Shown here one piece after another: positions 34,021 through 43,565 of a stretch of DNA of 64,000 nucleotides. The DNA is taken from positions 1 to 64,000 of the forward strand of contig JAJPKP010000026.1 of assembly GCA_021323675.1 (NCBI GenBank), written 5' to 3'. The stretch is from Pseudomonadota bacterium (GTDB taxonomy: Bacteria; Desulfobacterota; Binatia; Binatales; Binataceae). The notes under the pieces were generated by a model that worked only from the letters and a program-made list of their open reading frames with translations, was not told the origin of the DNA and did no database searches. Position numbers and translations under genes: made by a program. Position 1 is the first letter of the stretch; each line of letters begins with the position of its first letter.

Positions 34021-34791
34021 TCAAACTCCCTCGGGCGGAAACATCATCTTGCCGCCGCGAAATTCGCGCGCGACGAAATCGATAAATCCGCGGCGAACCG
34101 GCCATTCCAGGCGGCTGTCGCGCCAGTGAACTTTGCCGTCGGGTCCTTCCAGCTCGCTGGTAATATCATGAACTTTGGAGAGTGCCGCGACCAGGCGTTT
34201 GCGGTCCTCGCGGACTGCCGCGATCTTGTTCATCCGCGCCGCCCACGCCTTGAGCTGCGGCATCAGGGCAATATCAATGCCCATCGCCCCCGCCGCGGGC
34301 ACGTAACAAATCGCGGCAAGGTCGGCGATGCTGACCGAGCCGCAGAAGAAATCGCGGCCGTCCAGTTGACGATCCAGTTTTTCGAGCAGCAGGGTGAATT
34401 CCGCGCGCGCGGCCGCGGTCATCGCCCCCGCTTCGGGAACATCCTTGCGCGCCGCGGCGATCCAGTAGCCGTAACTGACGGCATCGAACGCGCGATCGCA
34501 CAGGTCTTCGATTTGCCGCATCCTGGCCCGTTCGTATGGATCGGCGGGACGCAGGGGAGGATCGGGAAACGCATCCTCGAGGTATTCGCAGATGATCGTC
34601 GAGTCGGCGATGGTGCGGCCGTCGTCCAGGACCAGCGCCGGCACCTCGGCGCGGGGACTCGCGCTGAGCAGGTCATGCTTGCGGTCGAGCGAATAGCATC
34701 GCTCGATGGGATCATACGGGATGCCTTTGAAGTCGAGCGCCATTCGGGCCTTTCGCGCGTAGGGACTGGTGGCGAATGTGAACAGTTTCAT
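34021..34791 (-). CDS. Glutathione S-transferase family protein
   Basis: 256-residue GST. The thioredoxin-like domain begins MKLFTFATSPYARKARMALDFKGIPY, with the SPYARK active-site Ser/Tyr segment. PRAEVPALVLDDGRTIADSTIICEYLED supplies the cis-Pro and glutathione gamma-Glu site. The helical domain is followed by a C-terminal extension. It lies 20 bases upstream of the selenoprotein start on the same strand, so the two are very probably cotranscribed; a joint glutathione/selenol redox function is an inference. Confidence 0.9.
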   Translation of the reverse strand: MKLFTFATSPYARKARMALDFKGIPYDPIERCYSLDRKHDLLSASPRAEVPALVLDDGRTIADSTIICEYLEDAFPDPPLRPADPYERARMRQIEDLCDRAFDAVSYGYWIAAARKDVPEAGAMTAAARAEFTLLLEKLDRQLDGRDFFCGSVSIADLAAICYVPAAGAMGIDIALMPQLKAWAARMNKIAAVREDRKRLVAALSKVHDITSELEGPDGKVHWRDSRLEWPVRRGFIDFVAREFRGGKMMFPPEGV

Positions 34792-34879
34792 CGTCGTTAG
34801 CTCCCCGCCGTCGGATGGAGGTTAAGACTAGCTTCCGCGCCGATGAAAACCTATGGCCGAACGCATCCGCGCCATGAAC

Positions 34880-35890
34880 CTATCTGAACGCAGGCAGAAC
34901 TTCGCGGCCGAAGCGTTCCAGCGAGCGGCGTGCCTTCGAGGGATCGAGTCCGGGCAGTTGCGTGACCGTGATCAGATCGGTGATCGGCGCCGACTCGATT
35001 ACTTCCGCGATCCGCGCGCGGACTTTGTCGGGCGGGCCGAGGATGCTGGTGTGCTTCAGGCGGTCCGGGTCGGGACGGATCAGCACCTTGCTCATGTCAG
35101 TAGTGCCGGCGGCGGCGCTGAGCCATCTGCCGTAGTGCTCGGCCTGATACATGAGCGCATCGCCCACCTCGCGCCATGCCTCCTCTTCGCTCGAAGCGAT
35201 ATAGACGACGCGGCTGTTGACCACGCTGAACGAAGCAGGATCGCGTCCTGCCGCCTTGAGCGCATCCGTGTATATCCCGACTTCGCGGCGTCCCGCCACG
35301 CACGCGAACGAGAGCCCCATCCTGGCCGCGCGCTGGATTGCCTTGGGAGCGCCCGCGCCCCACAACAATTCCGGATAGGGGCGGCTTGCGGGGGTCGGCA
35401 GCACGCGCACATCTTTGAATCGGAAGTATTTTCCTTCAAAGCTGAAGCGCTCGCCGGTCCATGCGCGCTTGAGAATCTCGATCGTCTCGAGCGTGCGGCC
35501 GAGCCGCTCGGAACGCGCAACGCCGAAGCCGTCGAATTCTTCCTGCCGATAACCCTGGCCAAGTCCGAGCCGCAGCCGCCCGTTCGAGATCACATCGACG
35601 ACAGCGGCATCCTCGGCGAGCTTGAGGGGATGCTGAAACGGGGCGAGGAGGACAAAAGTGCCGATCGCGACCCGGCTGGTGCGCGCCGCAATCGCCGCGG
35701 CCGCCGGCAGCATCGCGGGCAGGTAGCCGTCGTCGGTGAAATTATGCTCAGTAAGCCAGATCGAGTCGAATCCGAGCGACTCCGCCAGTTCCGCCTGCCC
35801 GAGCAGATCGCGATAAAGATCCGGAAAGCTGCGGCCGGAACCGGGCGGATTTCGGAAGTCGAGTTGATAGCCGAATCTCATCCTGGGCAT
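34880..35890 (-). CDS. Luciferase-like (LLM class) flavin/F420-dependent oxidoreductase
   Basis: TIM-barrel luciferase-family protein of 336 residues from the ATG at 35890. Characteristic blocks are LAESLGFDSIWLTEHNFTDDGYLPAM, RTSRVAIGTFVLLAPFQHPLKLAEDAAVVDVISNGRLRLGLGQGYR and ELLWGAGAPKAIQRAARMG. Members use FMNH2 or F420; the cofactor cannot be settled here. About 90 bases separate it from the GST gene downstream. It probably belongs to the same minus-strand transcription unit. Confidence 0.88.
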   Translation of the reverse strand: MPRMRFGYQLDFRNPPGSGRSFPDLYRDLLGQAELAESLGFDSIWLTEHNFTDDGYLPAMLPAAAAIAARTSRVAIGTFVLLAPFQHPLKLAEDAAVVDVISNGRLRLGLGQGYRQEEFDGFGVARSERLGRTLETIEILKRAWTGERFSFEGKYFRFKDVRVLPTPASRPYPELLWGAGAPKAIQRAARMGLSFACVAGRREVGIYTDALKAAGRDPASFSVVNSRVVYIASSEEEAWREVGDALMYQAEHYGRWLSAAAGTTDMSKVLIRPDPDRLKHTSILGPPDKVRARIAEVIESAPITDLITVTQLPGLDPSKARRSLERFGREVLPAFR

Positions 35891-35932
35891 CGTTGCCTCA
35901 CTCAATCGAGTTTTCCAAGCCGTTCGCGCGTG

Positions 35933-36712
35933 TCAGCCCATCGAGAGGCCGCCGTCCACGATCAGTTCCGTGCCGGTTATGTAGGATGCGTCGTCGGAGA
36001 GCAGGAAGACGATCGCCTTGGCGATTTCCCACGGCGTTCCCTGCCGCCGCATCGGGATGCGCGGGGCGACGGCGGCCTCGCGATCGCCGATCTCGCGCCG
36101 CACCATCGTCGAGTTGATCAGTCCGGGCAGGATGGTGTTGACGCGAATATTATCGCGGGCGTGCGATGCGGCGGCGGAACGCGACAGCCCGAGCAGCGCC
36201 GCCTTGGTCGCTTCGTAGGGAATCAGGCGATTGCTCCGGAGCGCCGCCATCGAGGAGACGTTTACGATCGCGCCGCCCCCGGCTTTCGCGATTTCCGCAA
36301 CCGCATAGCGCATCGTGAGGAAGTGGCTGCGCAGGTTCACCGCCACCATCCGGTCGAACTGCTCGGTGGTGGTCTTGAGAAGGCTTCCGCCGATGCCTAT
36401 TCCAACGTTGTTGACCAGCAGATGAAGCTTGCCGAATTCGCGCACCGCCGCTTCGACCGCGCCGCGGCAGTCTTCTTCCTTGCTTGCGTCGCAGGCGACA
36501 GCTTTGGCGCGGCCGCCTTCAGCGCGGATGGCGGCGGCGGTTTCTTCAGCCAGCGGGAGTCTCAGATCCGCGACCATCACGGCGGCGCCTTCGCGCGCGC
36601 ACATGATCGCGGTCGCGCGGCCGTTGCCGATCGCGAGCGCTTCGCCCTTGTTGGGAGGTCCGTCGGCGCCTCCGCCGACAATCAGCGCAACCTTGCCGTC
36701 AAGCCGGCCCAT
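35933..36712 (-). CDS. Short-chain dehydrogenase/reductase
   Basis: NAD(P)-dependent oxidoreductase of 259 residues. LDGKVALIVGGGADGPPNKGEALA holds an extended TGxxxGxG-type cofactor loop with a short insertion (GGADGPPNKGEALAIG). NNVGIGIGGS, the active-site Ser/Tyr-Lys in NVSSMAALRSNRLIPYEATKAAL, and IRVNTILPG complete the family pattern. Substrate unknown. It precedes the luciferase-family gene and is divergent from the GH15 gene. Confidence 0.9.
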   Translation of the reverse strand: MGRLDGKVALIVGGGADGPPNKGEALAIGNGRATAIMCAREGAAVMVADLRLPLAEETAAAIRAEGGRAKAVACDASKEEDCRGAVEAAVREFGKLHLLVNNVGIGIGGSLLKTTTEQFDRMVAVNLRSHFLTMRYAVAEIAKAGGGAIVNVSSMAALRSNRLIPYEATKAALLGLSRSAAASHARDNIRVNTILPGLINSTMVRREIGDREAAVAPRIPMRRQGTPWEIAKAIVFLLSDDASYITGTELIVDGGLSMG

Positions 36713-36851
36713 ACTGGTCTCTCCTCATCGATGGATAGGCTGACCAATAGCGCAATCGGCGATACGTTGAACAGCGGGGCGGAAATTCGCACTGCCCGCC
36801 GCTCGTGGTAGTCTGCTGTGCAACTTTTCCTGACCTGGAGAGGGACACTGG

Positions 36852-38651
36852 GTGAACCTGGCGATAGAGGATTACGGCCTGATTGGAAACACGCGGACCG
36901 GGGCGCTGGTCGGACGCAACGGATCGATCGATTGGCTCTGCGTGCCGCGCTTTGATTCGGCGGCGTGCTTCAGCGCGTTGCTGGGCGAGCGGACCAATGG
37001 ACGATGGCTGATCGAGGCGGCCGGCGACGTGAAGAAAATCTCGCGCCGCTACCGCGGCGATACGCTGATTCTCGAAACCACCTTTGAAACCGCCGACGGA
37101 TCGGTCACGCTCATCGATTTCATGCCGATCTCGAAGCGCGAGGATCGCGTCGACCTCGTGCGCATCGCGCGATGCACTGCGGGATCGGTGATGATGCGAA
37201 CGGAGTTCGTGCTGCGCTTCGGCTACGGCCACGAAATTCCCTGGGTGCGCCGCGCCGACTACGGGCTGCGCGCGGTGGCGGGCCCGGATGCGATGGAGCT
37301 ACGTACTCCCGTCCGGCTGCTCGGACACAACCTGACTCACAGCGGTGAGTTCCGCCTCTCCGCCAACGACGAAGCCGCTTTCATCCTGACCTGGTACCCG
37401 TCGCACCGGCCCACTCCCCGCGCCGGCGAAGTGAAGGCGATGCTCGCGGAGACCGAAAAGTGGTGGACCGACTGGTCGGCGCGATGCAAGTGCTCGGGAG
37501 AATGGCGCGATCAGATGATGCGGTCGCTGATCACGCTAAAGGCGCTCACCTACGCGCCCACGGGCGGGATGGTGGCGGCGCCGACCACCTCGCTGCCCGA
37601 GGCGCTCGGAGGAGTGCGCAACTGGGATTACCGCTACTGCTGGCTGCGCGACGCGACCCTGACCCTTTATGCGCTGCTGATCGCGGGCTACACGCAGGAA
37701 GCGCGCGCATGGCGCGAATGGCTGCTGCGCGCGGTCGCCGGCCATCCCCAGGAAATGCAGATCATGTACGGCATCGCCGGCGAACGCCAGCTCACCGAGG
37801 GTGAAATTCCGTGGCTCTCCGGGTACGCCGGCAGCCATCCGGTCAGAATCGGCAACGCCGCTCATCAGCAATTCCAGCTCGACGTGTATGGAGAGGTGAT
37901 GGATACGATGCACGTCGCGCGAAAGCATCGCGTGCCCGAGCAGCACGACGCCTGGAACCTGCAGAAGCGGCTGATGGACTACCTCGAATCGGTCTGGGAC
38001 CAGCCCGACGAGGGAATCTGGGAAGTGCGCGGGCCGCGGCGCCATTTCACCCATTCCAAGGTGATGGCCTGGGTGGCGGTCGATCGCGCGGTCAAAGCCG
38101 TTGAGAAGTTCAAGCTCAATGGCCCGGTCGAGCAATGGCGGTCGCTGCGCCAGCTTATCCATGACGACGTGTGCCGCAACGGCTACGACCCCAAGCGCAA
38201 CGCTTTCATGCAGTACTACGGAGCGACCACCCTCGACGCCTCCATCCTGATGATGCCGCTGGTGGGATTTCTTCCGGTAGACGACCCGCGCGTGCTCGGC
38301 ACCATCAAGGCCATCGAGGAAGAACTGATGGTGGACGGCTTCGTGATGCGCTATTCGGGATCGGGCAACGTGGACGGATTGCCGAGCGGGGAAGGCGCCT
38401 TTCTGGCTTGCACTTACTGGTACGCGGACAATCTGGCGGCGATGGGCCGGACGGAGGAAGCGCGCGCCATCTTCGATCGGCTGCTGTCAATCTCGAACGA
38501 TCTCGGCCTGCTCGCGGAGGAGTACGATCCGGGTCTGAAGCGCCAGCTCGGCAACTTCCCGCAGGCGTTCACTCACGTCTGCCTGATCAACACCGCGCAC
38601 AACCTGTCTGCGACGAAAAAGCGCCCGGCACTGGATCGCGCCACGCAGTAG
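36852..38651 (+). CDS. Glycoside hydrolase family 15 protein (glucoamylase/trehalase-like)
   Basis: 599-residue protein with an N-terminal beta-sandwich domain (IEDYGLIGNTRTGALVGRNGSIDWLCVPRFDS) and an (alpha/alpha)6 barrel. LPEALGGVRNWDYRYCWLRDATLTLYAL is the GH15 substrate region. Catalytic acid candidates lie in LTEGEIPWLSGYAG and EEYDPGLKRQLGNFPQAFTH. No signal peptide is present, so it is cytoplasmic and probably hydrolyses an alpha-glucan oligomer or trehalose. The GTG start at 36852 gives the typical N-terminus. Divergent from the SDR gene. Confidence 0.93.
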   Translation: MNLAIEDYGLIGNTRTGALVGRNGSIDWLCVPRFDSAACFSALLGERTNGRWLIEAAGDVKKISRRYRGDTLILETTFETADGSVTLIDFMPISKREDRVDLVRIARCTAGSVMMRTEFVLRFGYGHEIPWVRRADYGLRAVAGPDAMELRTPVRLLGHNLTHSGEFRLSANDEAAFILTWYPSHRPTPRAGEVKAMLAETEKWWTDWSARCKCSGEWRDQMMRSLITLKALTYAPTGGMVAAPTTSLPEALGGVRNWDYRYCWLRDATLTLYALLIAGYTQEARAWREWLLRAVAGHPQEMQIMYGIAGERQLTEGEIPWLSGYAGSHPVRIGNAAHQQFQLDVYGEVMDTMHVARKHRVPEQHDAWNLQKRLMDYLESVWDQPDEGIWEVRGPRRHFTHSKVMAWVAVDRAVKAVEKFKLNGPVEQWRSLRQLIHDDVCRNGYDPKRNAFMQYYGATTLDASILMMPLVGFLPVDDPRVLGTIKAIEEELMVDGFVMRYSGSGNVDGLPSGEGAFLACTYWYADNLAAMGRTEEARAIFDRLLSISNDLGLLAEEYDPGLKRQLGNFPQAFTHVCLINTAHNLSATKKRPALDRATQ

Positions 38652-38715
38652 GAACGGAATCACCGGGGTTCGCGGCCGGCTCGCCTCGGGCCCCGGCGAT
38701 CGGCGGAATTTCTCA

Positions 38716-41022
38716 CTACTTCAGGATCTGGAACAGGTTGCTGTAGTCGTCGGTCCAGGCGCGCACCTGGCGCACATGATCGCTCGATTGCAGATGCGCC
38801 GCGACTGCCGGCAGGCCGAGGATCTTGTCGTTGCGTGCGAGCAACACCCAGTCACTGCCCCAATCCACGATATCCTTGTCGTCGGTGTGGACGAAGCCGT
38901 AGCGAAGGCCCAGCGCGCGGCTGTGCCCGGCAAGCACCGGCCGCAGATCCAGGTAGAGATTCGAGATGTGCACCGCAAGCACGCCGTCCGGTTTCATCTC
39001 CGCCAGGTAGATGTACATCGCTTCGCGGGTCAGCAGATGGACTGGAATCGAGTCGCCGTTGAACGCATCGATCACGAGCACATCGAACTGTTGAGGATGT
39101 CCTTCAGCGATCTCGCGTTCCATCGAAAGGCGCGCATCGCCGGGAACGAGGTCTATCTTCGCGCTCGAGTCGCGAAGGTAGGTAAAGAAGCCGACAGGGT
39201 CGTTATCGGCGCGTATGATTTCCGGATTTATTTCATAAAAGCGGAAGTAGTCGCCCGGCCGCGCCCACGCCGATATCGCTCCCGCGCCGAGACCAATCAC
39301 TCCCACGCGCAGCGACGAGTCCTCGGATCGCACGCGGCGCGGATGGTTCATCATGACCAGCCCGATGCCGCTGTCGGGTGAATAATAGGTCGCCGGATAG
39401 TAGCGCAGGCGCTCGTCGGTGGAGGAAAAGAACTGAGCGCCGTGGCTGACGCGGCCGTTGAGCAGCCGGTAGGATCGGATGCGATGGTCGGGGGTGTCCG
39501 TTTCGACTACCCGGAATACTCCGTAGAAATTCCGCGTCATCCAGAGCGTGTCATGCATCGCGATGACCGTCGTTTCGACAAAGATCGCGGCGAGCATCGC
39601 GATCGCTCCGAGCATCGACACCAGGACGATACGCCCCGGCTGCGACAGCCATCGCGGCGGGCTCTCGGCGCGGGCGGTGAACGCCGCGGCCCCGACGACG
39701 GCAAACACGAGCCCGGCGTAAATCTCCTTGTGCGTGACGATGCGGATAAGCAGAGGATAGGCAAGAGCGACGGCGAGAATCGCGATTCCGTAAGCCGGCC
39801 GGCAGCGATAGATCCACGATTCGCGATCGCGCATCAGCGCCACCGTCATCAGCACTACGCAGGTCCATACCGCCAGCCGAAAATCCCAGAAACCCGCAAA
39901 CACGATCGGAGCGACCACGACCGACAGGAGGCCGCCGAGCGCGCCGCCCGCTGAAACCATCAGATAGAACGCGGTGAGATCGCGCCGATGAGGTTTGAGG
40001 CGAACCAGTTCGCCGTGACAAACCATGCAGCCCGCGAACATCAGCAGCAGCACGTTTCCGATCTCGAAAATCAGGCTGACCTTGTTCGGGCTTAAAACCA
40101 GATGGCCCAAAGCGGCGGAGATTCGGCTTACGTAGATCACGATGAAGAAGCTTGCGAAGATCGCGGCGCCGAGCAGCGGATGGAAAATCTCGCGCCGGTA
40201 CCATCGCTCGCTGTCAAAACAGATGATGAACGAAAGCAGATAGAGCGCGAGCGGCAACACCCACAGAAACGGAATCGGCGCCGTGTCCTGCGTCATCTGG
40301 CTGGTGCTGGCGTAGAGCAGGAATGAGGCGCACGCCGGCAGCACTATCCAGAGCGCTCGCACCCCCGGAGCTGCCGTCTCGGCCGCTTCGTCGCGTGTTT
40401 CGACTGCCGGCCGCGCCGCGCTCATCACCGGTATCGCGCAGAGCGCGATACCGATCGCGAACAGGAGGTAGGCGGCGGACCATATGTTGGCCTGCGCCCT
40501 TAGCGCCAGACTCGGTTCGACCACGAACGGATAGGTCAGCAGCGCGATCAGCGATCCCAGGTTGGAAAGAGCGTAAAGCCGGTACGGCGATGCCGCCGGA
40601 TAGACGCGGGCAAACCACGACTGCAACAGCGGAGCCGTGGCTGAGAGCACGAAATACGGTAGTCCGATGCTGACCGAAAGAATGATCAGGATTCGCGCCA
40701 CCGGGAACTCCAGGCGCTGCGGCTTCCAGGCCGCGCCCGGGATCACCGGCGAATGCCAACGCAGGGCCATCAGACCCATCGCGACGATGCACACCGCGAC
40801 CAGACCGAGATGCAGGGCAGCCTGACGCCGCGGCGCAATCCTGGTGCCGATCAGATGCGCGTACGTGTAGCCGGCCAGCAGAAGCATCTGGAAGAAAAGC
40901 AGGCACGTGGTCCATACAGCCGCGGTCCCGCCGAACCAGGGCAGGATGTACTTCGCGATGATCGGCTCGATCTGGAAGAGGAGAAATGCGGCGATGAAGA
41001 CGGTGGCGGCGTAGATGCGCAT
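38716..41022 (-). CDS. Membrane protein with spermidine synthase-like C-terminal domain
   Basis: 768 residues. The N-terminal half has about ten hydrophobic spans and starts FIAAFLLFQIEPIIAKYILPWFGGTAAVWTTCLLFFQ, the signature of the fused transporter/spermidine-synthase family. The C-terminal ~250 residues form a SAM-binding Rossmann domain: VGVIGLGAGAISAWARPGDYFRFYEINP, then FDVLVIDAFNGDSIPVHLL. Known spermidine synthases are soluble, so the fusion may transfer aminopropyl groups at the membrane or have another function. It stands alone. Confidence 0.88.
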   Translation of the reverse strand: MRIYAATVFIAAFLLFQIEPIIAKYILPWFGGTAAVWTTCLLFFQMLLLAGYTYAHLIGTRIAPRRQAALHLGLVAVCIVAMGLMALRWHSPVIPGAAWKPQRLEFPVARILIILSVSIGLPYFVLSATAPLLQSWFARVYPAASPYRLYALSNLGSLIALLTYPFVVEPSLALRAQANIWSAAYLLFAIGIALCAIPVMSAARPAVETRDEAAETAAPGVRALWIVLPACASFLLYASTSQMTQDTAPIPFLWVLPLALYLLSFIICFDSERWYRREIFHPLLGAAIFASFFIVIYVSRISAALGHLVLSPNKVSLIFEIGNVLLLMFAGCMVCHGELVRLKPHRRDLTAFYLMVSAGGALGGLLSVVVAPIVFAGFWDFRLAVWTCVVLMTVALMRDRESWIYRCRPAYGIAILAVALAYPLLIRIVTHKEIYAGLVFAVVGAAAFTARAESPPRWLSQPGRIVLVSMLGAIAMLAAIFVETTVIAMHDTLWMTRNFYGVFRVVETDTPDHRIRSYRLLNGRVSHGAQFFSSTDERLRYYPATYYSPDSGIGLVMMNHPRRVRSEDSSLRVGVIGLGAGAISAWARPGDYFRFYEINPEIIRADNDPVGFFTYLRDSSAKIDLVPGDARLSMEREIAEGHPQQFDVLVIDAFNGDSIPVHLLTREAMYIYLAEMKPDGVLAVHISNLYLDLRPVLAGHSRALGLRYGFVHTDDKDIVDWGSDWVLLARNDKILGLPAVAAHLQSSDHVRQVRAWTDDYSNLFQILK

Positions 41023-41139
41023 CTCAGCGACAGACTGAAGGTACCATGTTCGGCGACATATGCGACCGGCGGATTCGACGCTGTGCGGTTTGCGCCCTCT
41101 TTCTCTCAGGAAGACGAGTCGAAGGATCGCGGGCGCCTC

Positions 41140-42498
41140 TCAGTTTGCACGGGTTGCCCGCATCAGGTCCGAAACGCTTGCCGCGTCCTCCGCCGCCAGC
41201 GCCGAAGACGCCAGCGCCTGCGCGCCTTGCTTTCCGAGCACCGGCGCCGTCAGAGCGAGAAACTTGCCAAGCAGCCGATCGCGCTGAAATGCGAGGTCGG
41301 CGGCGGGTTCGCCTGAATCCGATTCTGCCTCGTAGCGCCGGCCTTTGGCGGTCACGACGATGCGCGCGCGAGTCTGCGGCGTGCGCTCGACCGTTACCAC
41401 ACGCACCTTGTCGCGAAGCGCGACCAGGGCAGGGTCGTTGACGCGATCGTCACTGAAGGTCGCGAGGTCGCTCGTATTCTCGCCCCGTAGCGCCATCGCC
41501 GTCGTGACCCGCAAGCTGAATTTTCCTTCCAGTCCTGTGGCGGGTGCCTGGATGTTGCAAATCCTGAGCAGGCTGCGAGCGACCCGCACTTCCACATCTT
41601 CGATATCGGCGGGATCGAGATGGGTTTCGGCCCGGATTTGCGCGGCCGCATTGATCGGCGCGTGCGTCAGATAGCACGAGGCGTGGTACTTGAAGAGCGT
41701 GTCGCGAATCAGGAAACGTCCGGCGAACGCGTCGAGCGCATCGCGCGAGGGAGCCGCACCCGCGTGGGTGGCCAAAAACCCCTGGTCAGCTTCCAGTATC
41801 GCGCGGTTCGAAGTGAATCCGCCATGCGCCGCCGCGGCGCTCAGCAGGCCATTCGATGCGGCGCGGCCCGCGTGCAGCGGCTTCGCCATCGTGCCGAAGC
41901 CCGACTTAAGCCCGGCTGCCTGGGTTCCCGCCAGTCCAATCGCGCGCAGCCATCCGTCTTCGTCGAGCCTGAGCAGATGCGCACAGGCGGCGGCTGCGCC
42001 GAAAGTGCCGATCGTGCCCGTAGAATGGAAGCCGATGGCATAATGCTCGCCGCCGACCATCGCGCCCAGCCGGCATTCGAGTTCGATTCCCGCGGCGACG
42101 GCCTCGAGCAGCGCGCGGCCGCTTGCGCCGATTGTCTCCGCGAGCGCGAGCGCGGCGGGAATGACCGGCACGGACGGATGGCCACCCATCGCCATGTGTG
42201 TATCGTCAAAATCGAGCGCATGGCCCGCGGCTCCGTTCAGCAACGCGGCGGTCACGCGGGAGCATCGAGCGCGATGGCCGATCAGCGAGGCTTCCGACGA
42301 TCCTTCGCGCGCGGCGATTTCGTCGAACAGGATGCGCGCGAGCGGCTCGCGCGAGCCCGCGGCAGCACATCCGAGAAAATCCAGCAAACAGTGTCGAGCC
42401 GCTTCTTTCGCATCCGGCGGCATCTGATCCCATCGGATGTCGCGAACGGCGCGCACCAGCGCAAGCGTTGGACCGCATTCTCGTGCTTCAACGTTCAT
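41140..42498 (-). CDS. MmgE/PrpD family protein
   Basis: 452 residues from the ATG at 42498, which has GGAGG 5 bases upstream; the track start adds 28 residues. The helical domain includes KEAARHCLLDFLGCAAAGSREPLARILFDE and AAGHALDFDDTHMAMGGHPSVPVIPAALALAE, the MmgE/PrpD (2-methylcitrate dehydratase) signature. FKYHASCYLTHAPINAAAQI follows. Isolated from prpBC genes, so it could act on another hydroxy-tricarboxylate or cis-aconitate-like acid. Confidence 0.9.
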   Translation of the reverse strand: MNVEARECGPTLALVRAVRDIRWDQMPPDAKEAARHCLLDFLGCAAAGSREPLARILFDEIAAREGSSEASLIGHRARCSRVTAALLNGAAGHALDFDDTHMAMGGHPSVPVIPAALALAETIGASGRALLEAVAAGIELECRLGAMVGGEHYAIGFHSTGTIGTFGAAAACAHLLRLDEDGWLRAIGLAGTQAAGLKSGFGTMAKPLHAGRAASNGLLSAAAAHGGFTSNRAILEADQGFLATHAGAAPSRDALDAFAGRFLIRDTLFKYHASCYLTHAPINAAAQIRAETHLDPADIEDVEVRVARSLLRICNIQAPATGLEGKFSLRVTTAMALRGENTSDLATFSDDRVNDPALVALRDKVRVVTVERTPQTRARIVVTAKGRRYEAESDSGEPAADLAFQRDRLLGKFLALTAPVLGKQGAQALASSALAAEDAASVSDLMRATRAN

Positions 42499-42701
42499 CG
42501 CGGCCTCCAGGCATAGGGGCGCCGCCCGCGGGCGGCGCGGACGTTTTGTAATAACGCTCGCGCAATGTGTGTCGAACTTCAAGGCTGAGCAACGGCGCCG
42601 GTGCGGCGGCTTTTCATGAGGCGGCTACCCGAGTGCCGTTCTCATCATACGCGTCTTGAACCGGGACGAGAGTGTTCGCTAACAACAGGCGGGGCTTGCG
42701 A

Positions 42702-43517
42702 ATGGCCGAATCTCAAACTGTCCACGTGCCCGGGCCGCCGCGCATCGCTTTGGAGCATGCCGGAGCGGGCGAGCCCGCGATTTTTCTGCACGGTATCGGA
42801 GGCAATCGCACCAATTGGAACGAGCAGCTTCCCGCTTTCGCGCGCCATTTTCATGCGATCGCGTGGGATGCCCGCGGCTACGGCGACAGCGACGATTACG
42901 AAGGTGCTCTCGACTTCGGCGATTTTGCCGCCGACCTGAGGCGCGCCCTCGATTACCTTGGCGCGCCGCGCGCGCATCTGATCGGGCTTTCGATGGGCGG
43001 GGTGATCGCGCTGGACTTCGCCGAGCGGTTTCCCGAGCGCGTAGCCACGCTTACGCTGTGCGACTCGATGCCTGGGTTCGGGCATCTGACCGACGCGCAG
43101 CGCGCGGAGTTTATCCGGCTCAGGCAGGAGCCGCTGCTTGCGGGCAAGGAACCGAGCGAGATGGCGCCCGCGGTTGCGCGCACCCTTCTTGGCAAGCATC
43201 CGCGCGCCGGAGTTTTCGAGCGGCTGGTCGCGAGCATGTCGGCGCTGCACAAGCAGTCGTACTTGAAGACCATCGCGGCTTCGGTGAACTATCCGCGGAG
43301 GTTCGCGCTCGAAAAAATCGCGGCGCCGACCCATATCGTGGTGGGCGATGAAGATACGCTCACGCCGTCGGCCGCATCGCGCGAGATGGCGCGGCGAATA
43401 CCGGGCGCGCGACTTACGATCATTGAAGGCGCCGGGCACCTGAGTAATATTGAGCAGCCCGGCGCGTTCAACCACGCGGTGCTGAATTTTCTTTTGCAAC
43501 ATCGCGGCCGGGGATGA
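42702..43517 (+). CDS. Alpha/beta hydrolase
   Basis: Alpha/beta-hydrolase-fold enzyme of 271 residues. The oxyanion-hole block is FLHGIGGNRTNWNEQLPAF. The nucleophile elbow is GLSMGGVIAL, followed by the acid in VVGDEDTLTP and the His in IEGAGHLSNIEQP. It is similar to 3-oxoadipate enol-lactonase or haloperoxidase relatives. The ATG at 42702 is preferred, but upstream starts are possible. A cupin gene follows after 48 bases on the same strand. Confidence 0.9.
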   Translation: MAESQTVHVPGPPRIALEHAGAGEPAIFLHGIGGNRTNWNEQLPAFARHFHAIAWDARGYGDSDDYEGALDFGDFAADLRRALDYLGAPRAHLIGLSMGGVIALDFAERFPERVATLTLCDSMPGFGHLTDAQRAEFIRLRQEPLLAGKEPSEMAPAVARTLLGKHPRAGVFERLVASMSALHKQSYLKTIAASVNYPRRFALEKIAAPTHIVVGDEDTLTPSAASREMARRIPGARLTIIEGAGHLSNIEQPGAFNHAVLNFLLQHRGRG

Positions 43518-43565
43518 ACGCACGCGGCGCAAGGCGCCGGACCAGAAACCGCGGAGGAAATCACT

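Noticed and set aside
33530-34105. 191-residue ORF as a complete protein ending at TGA
   Set aside because: Homology and a SECIS-like hairpin continue directly after the TGA, so it is a selenocysteine codon and not the end of the gene.
34853-36811. 652-residue plus-strand ORF
   Set aside because: Antisense to the luciferase-family and SDR genes; no domain signal; shadow composition.
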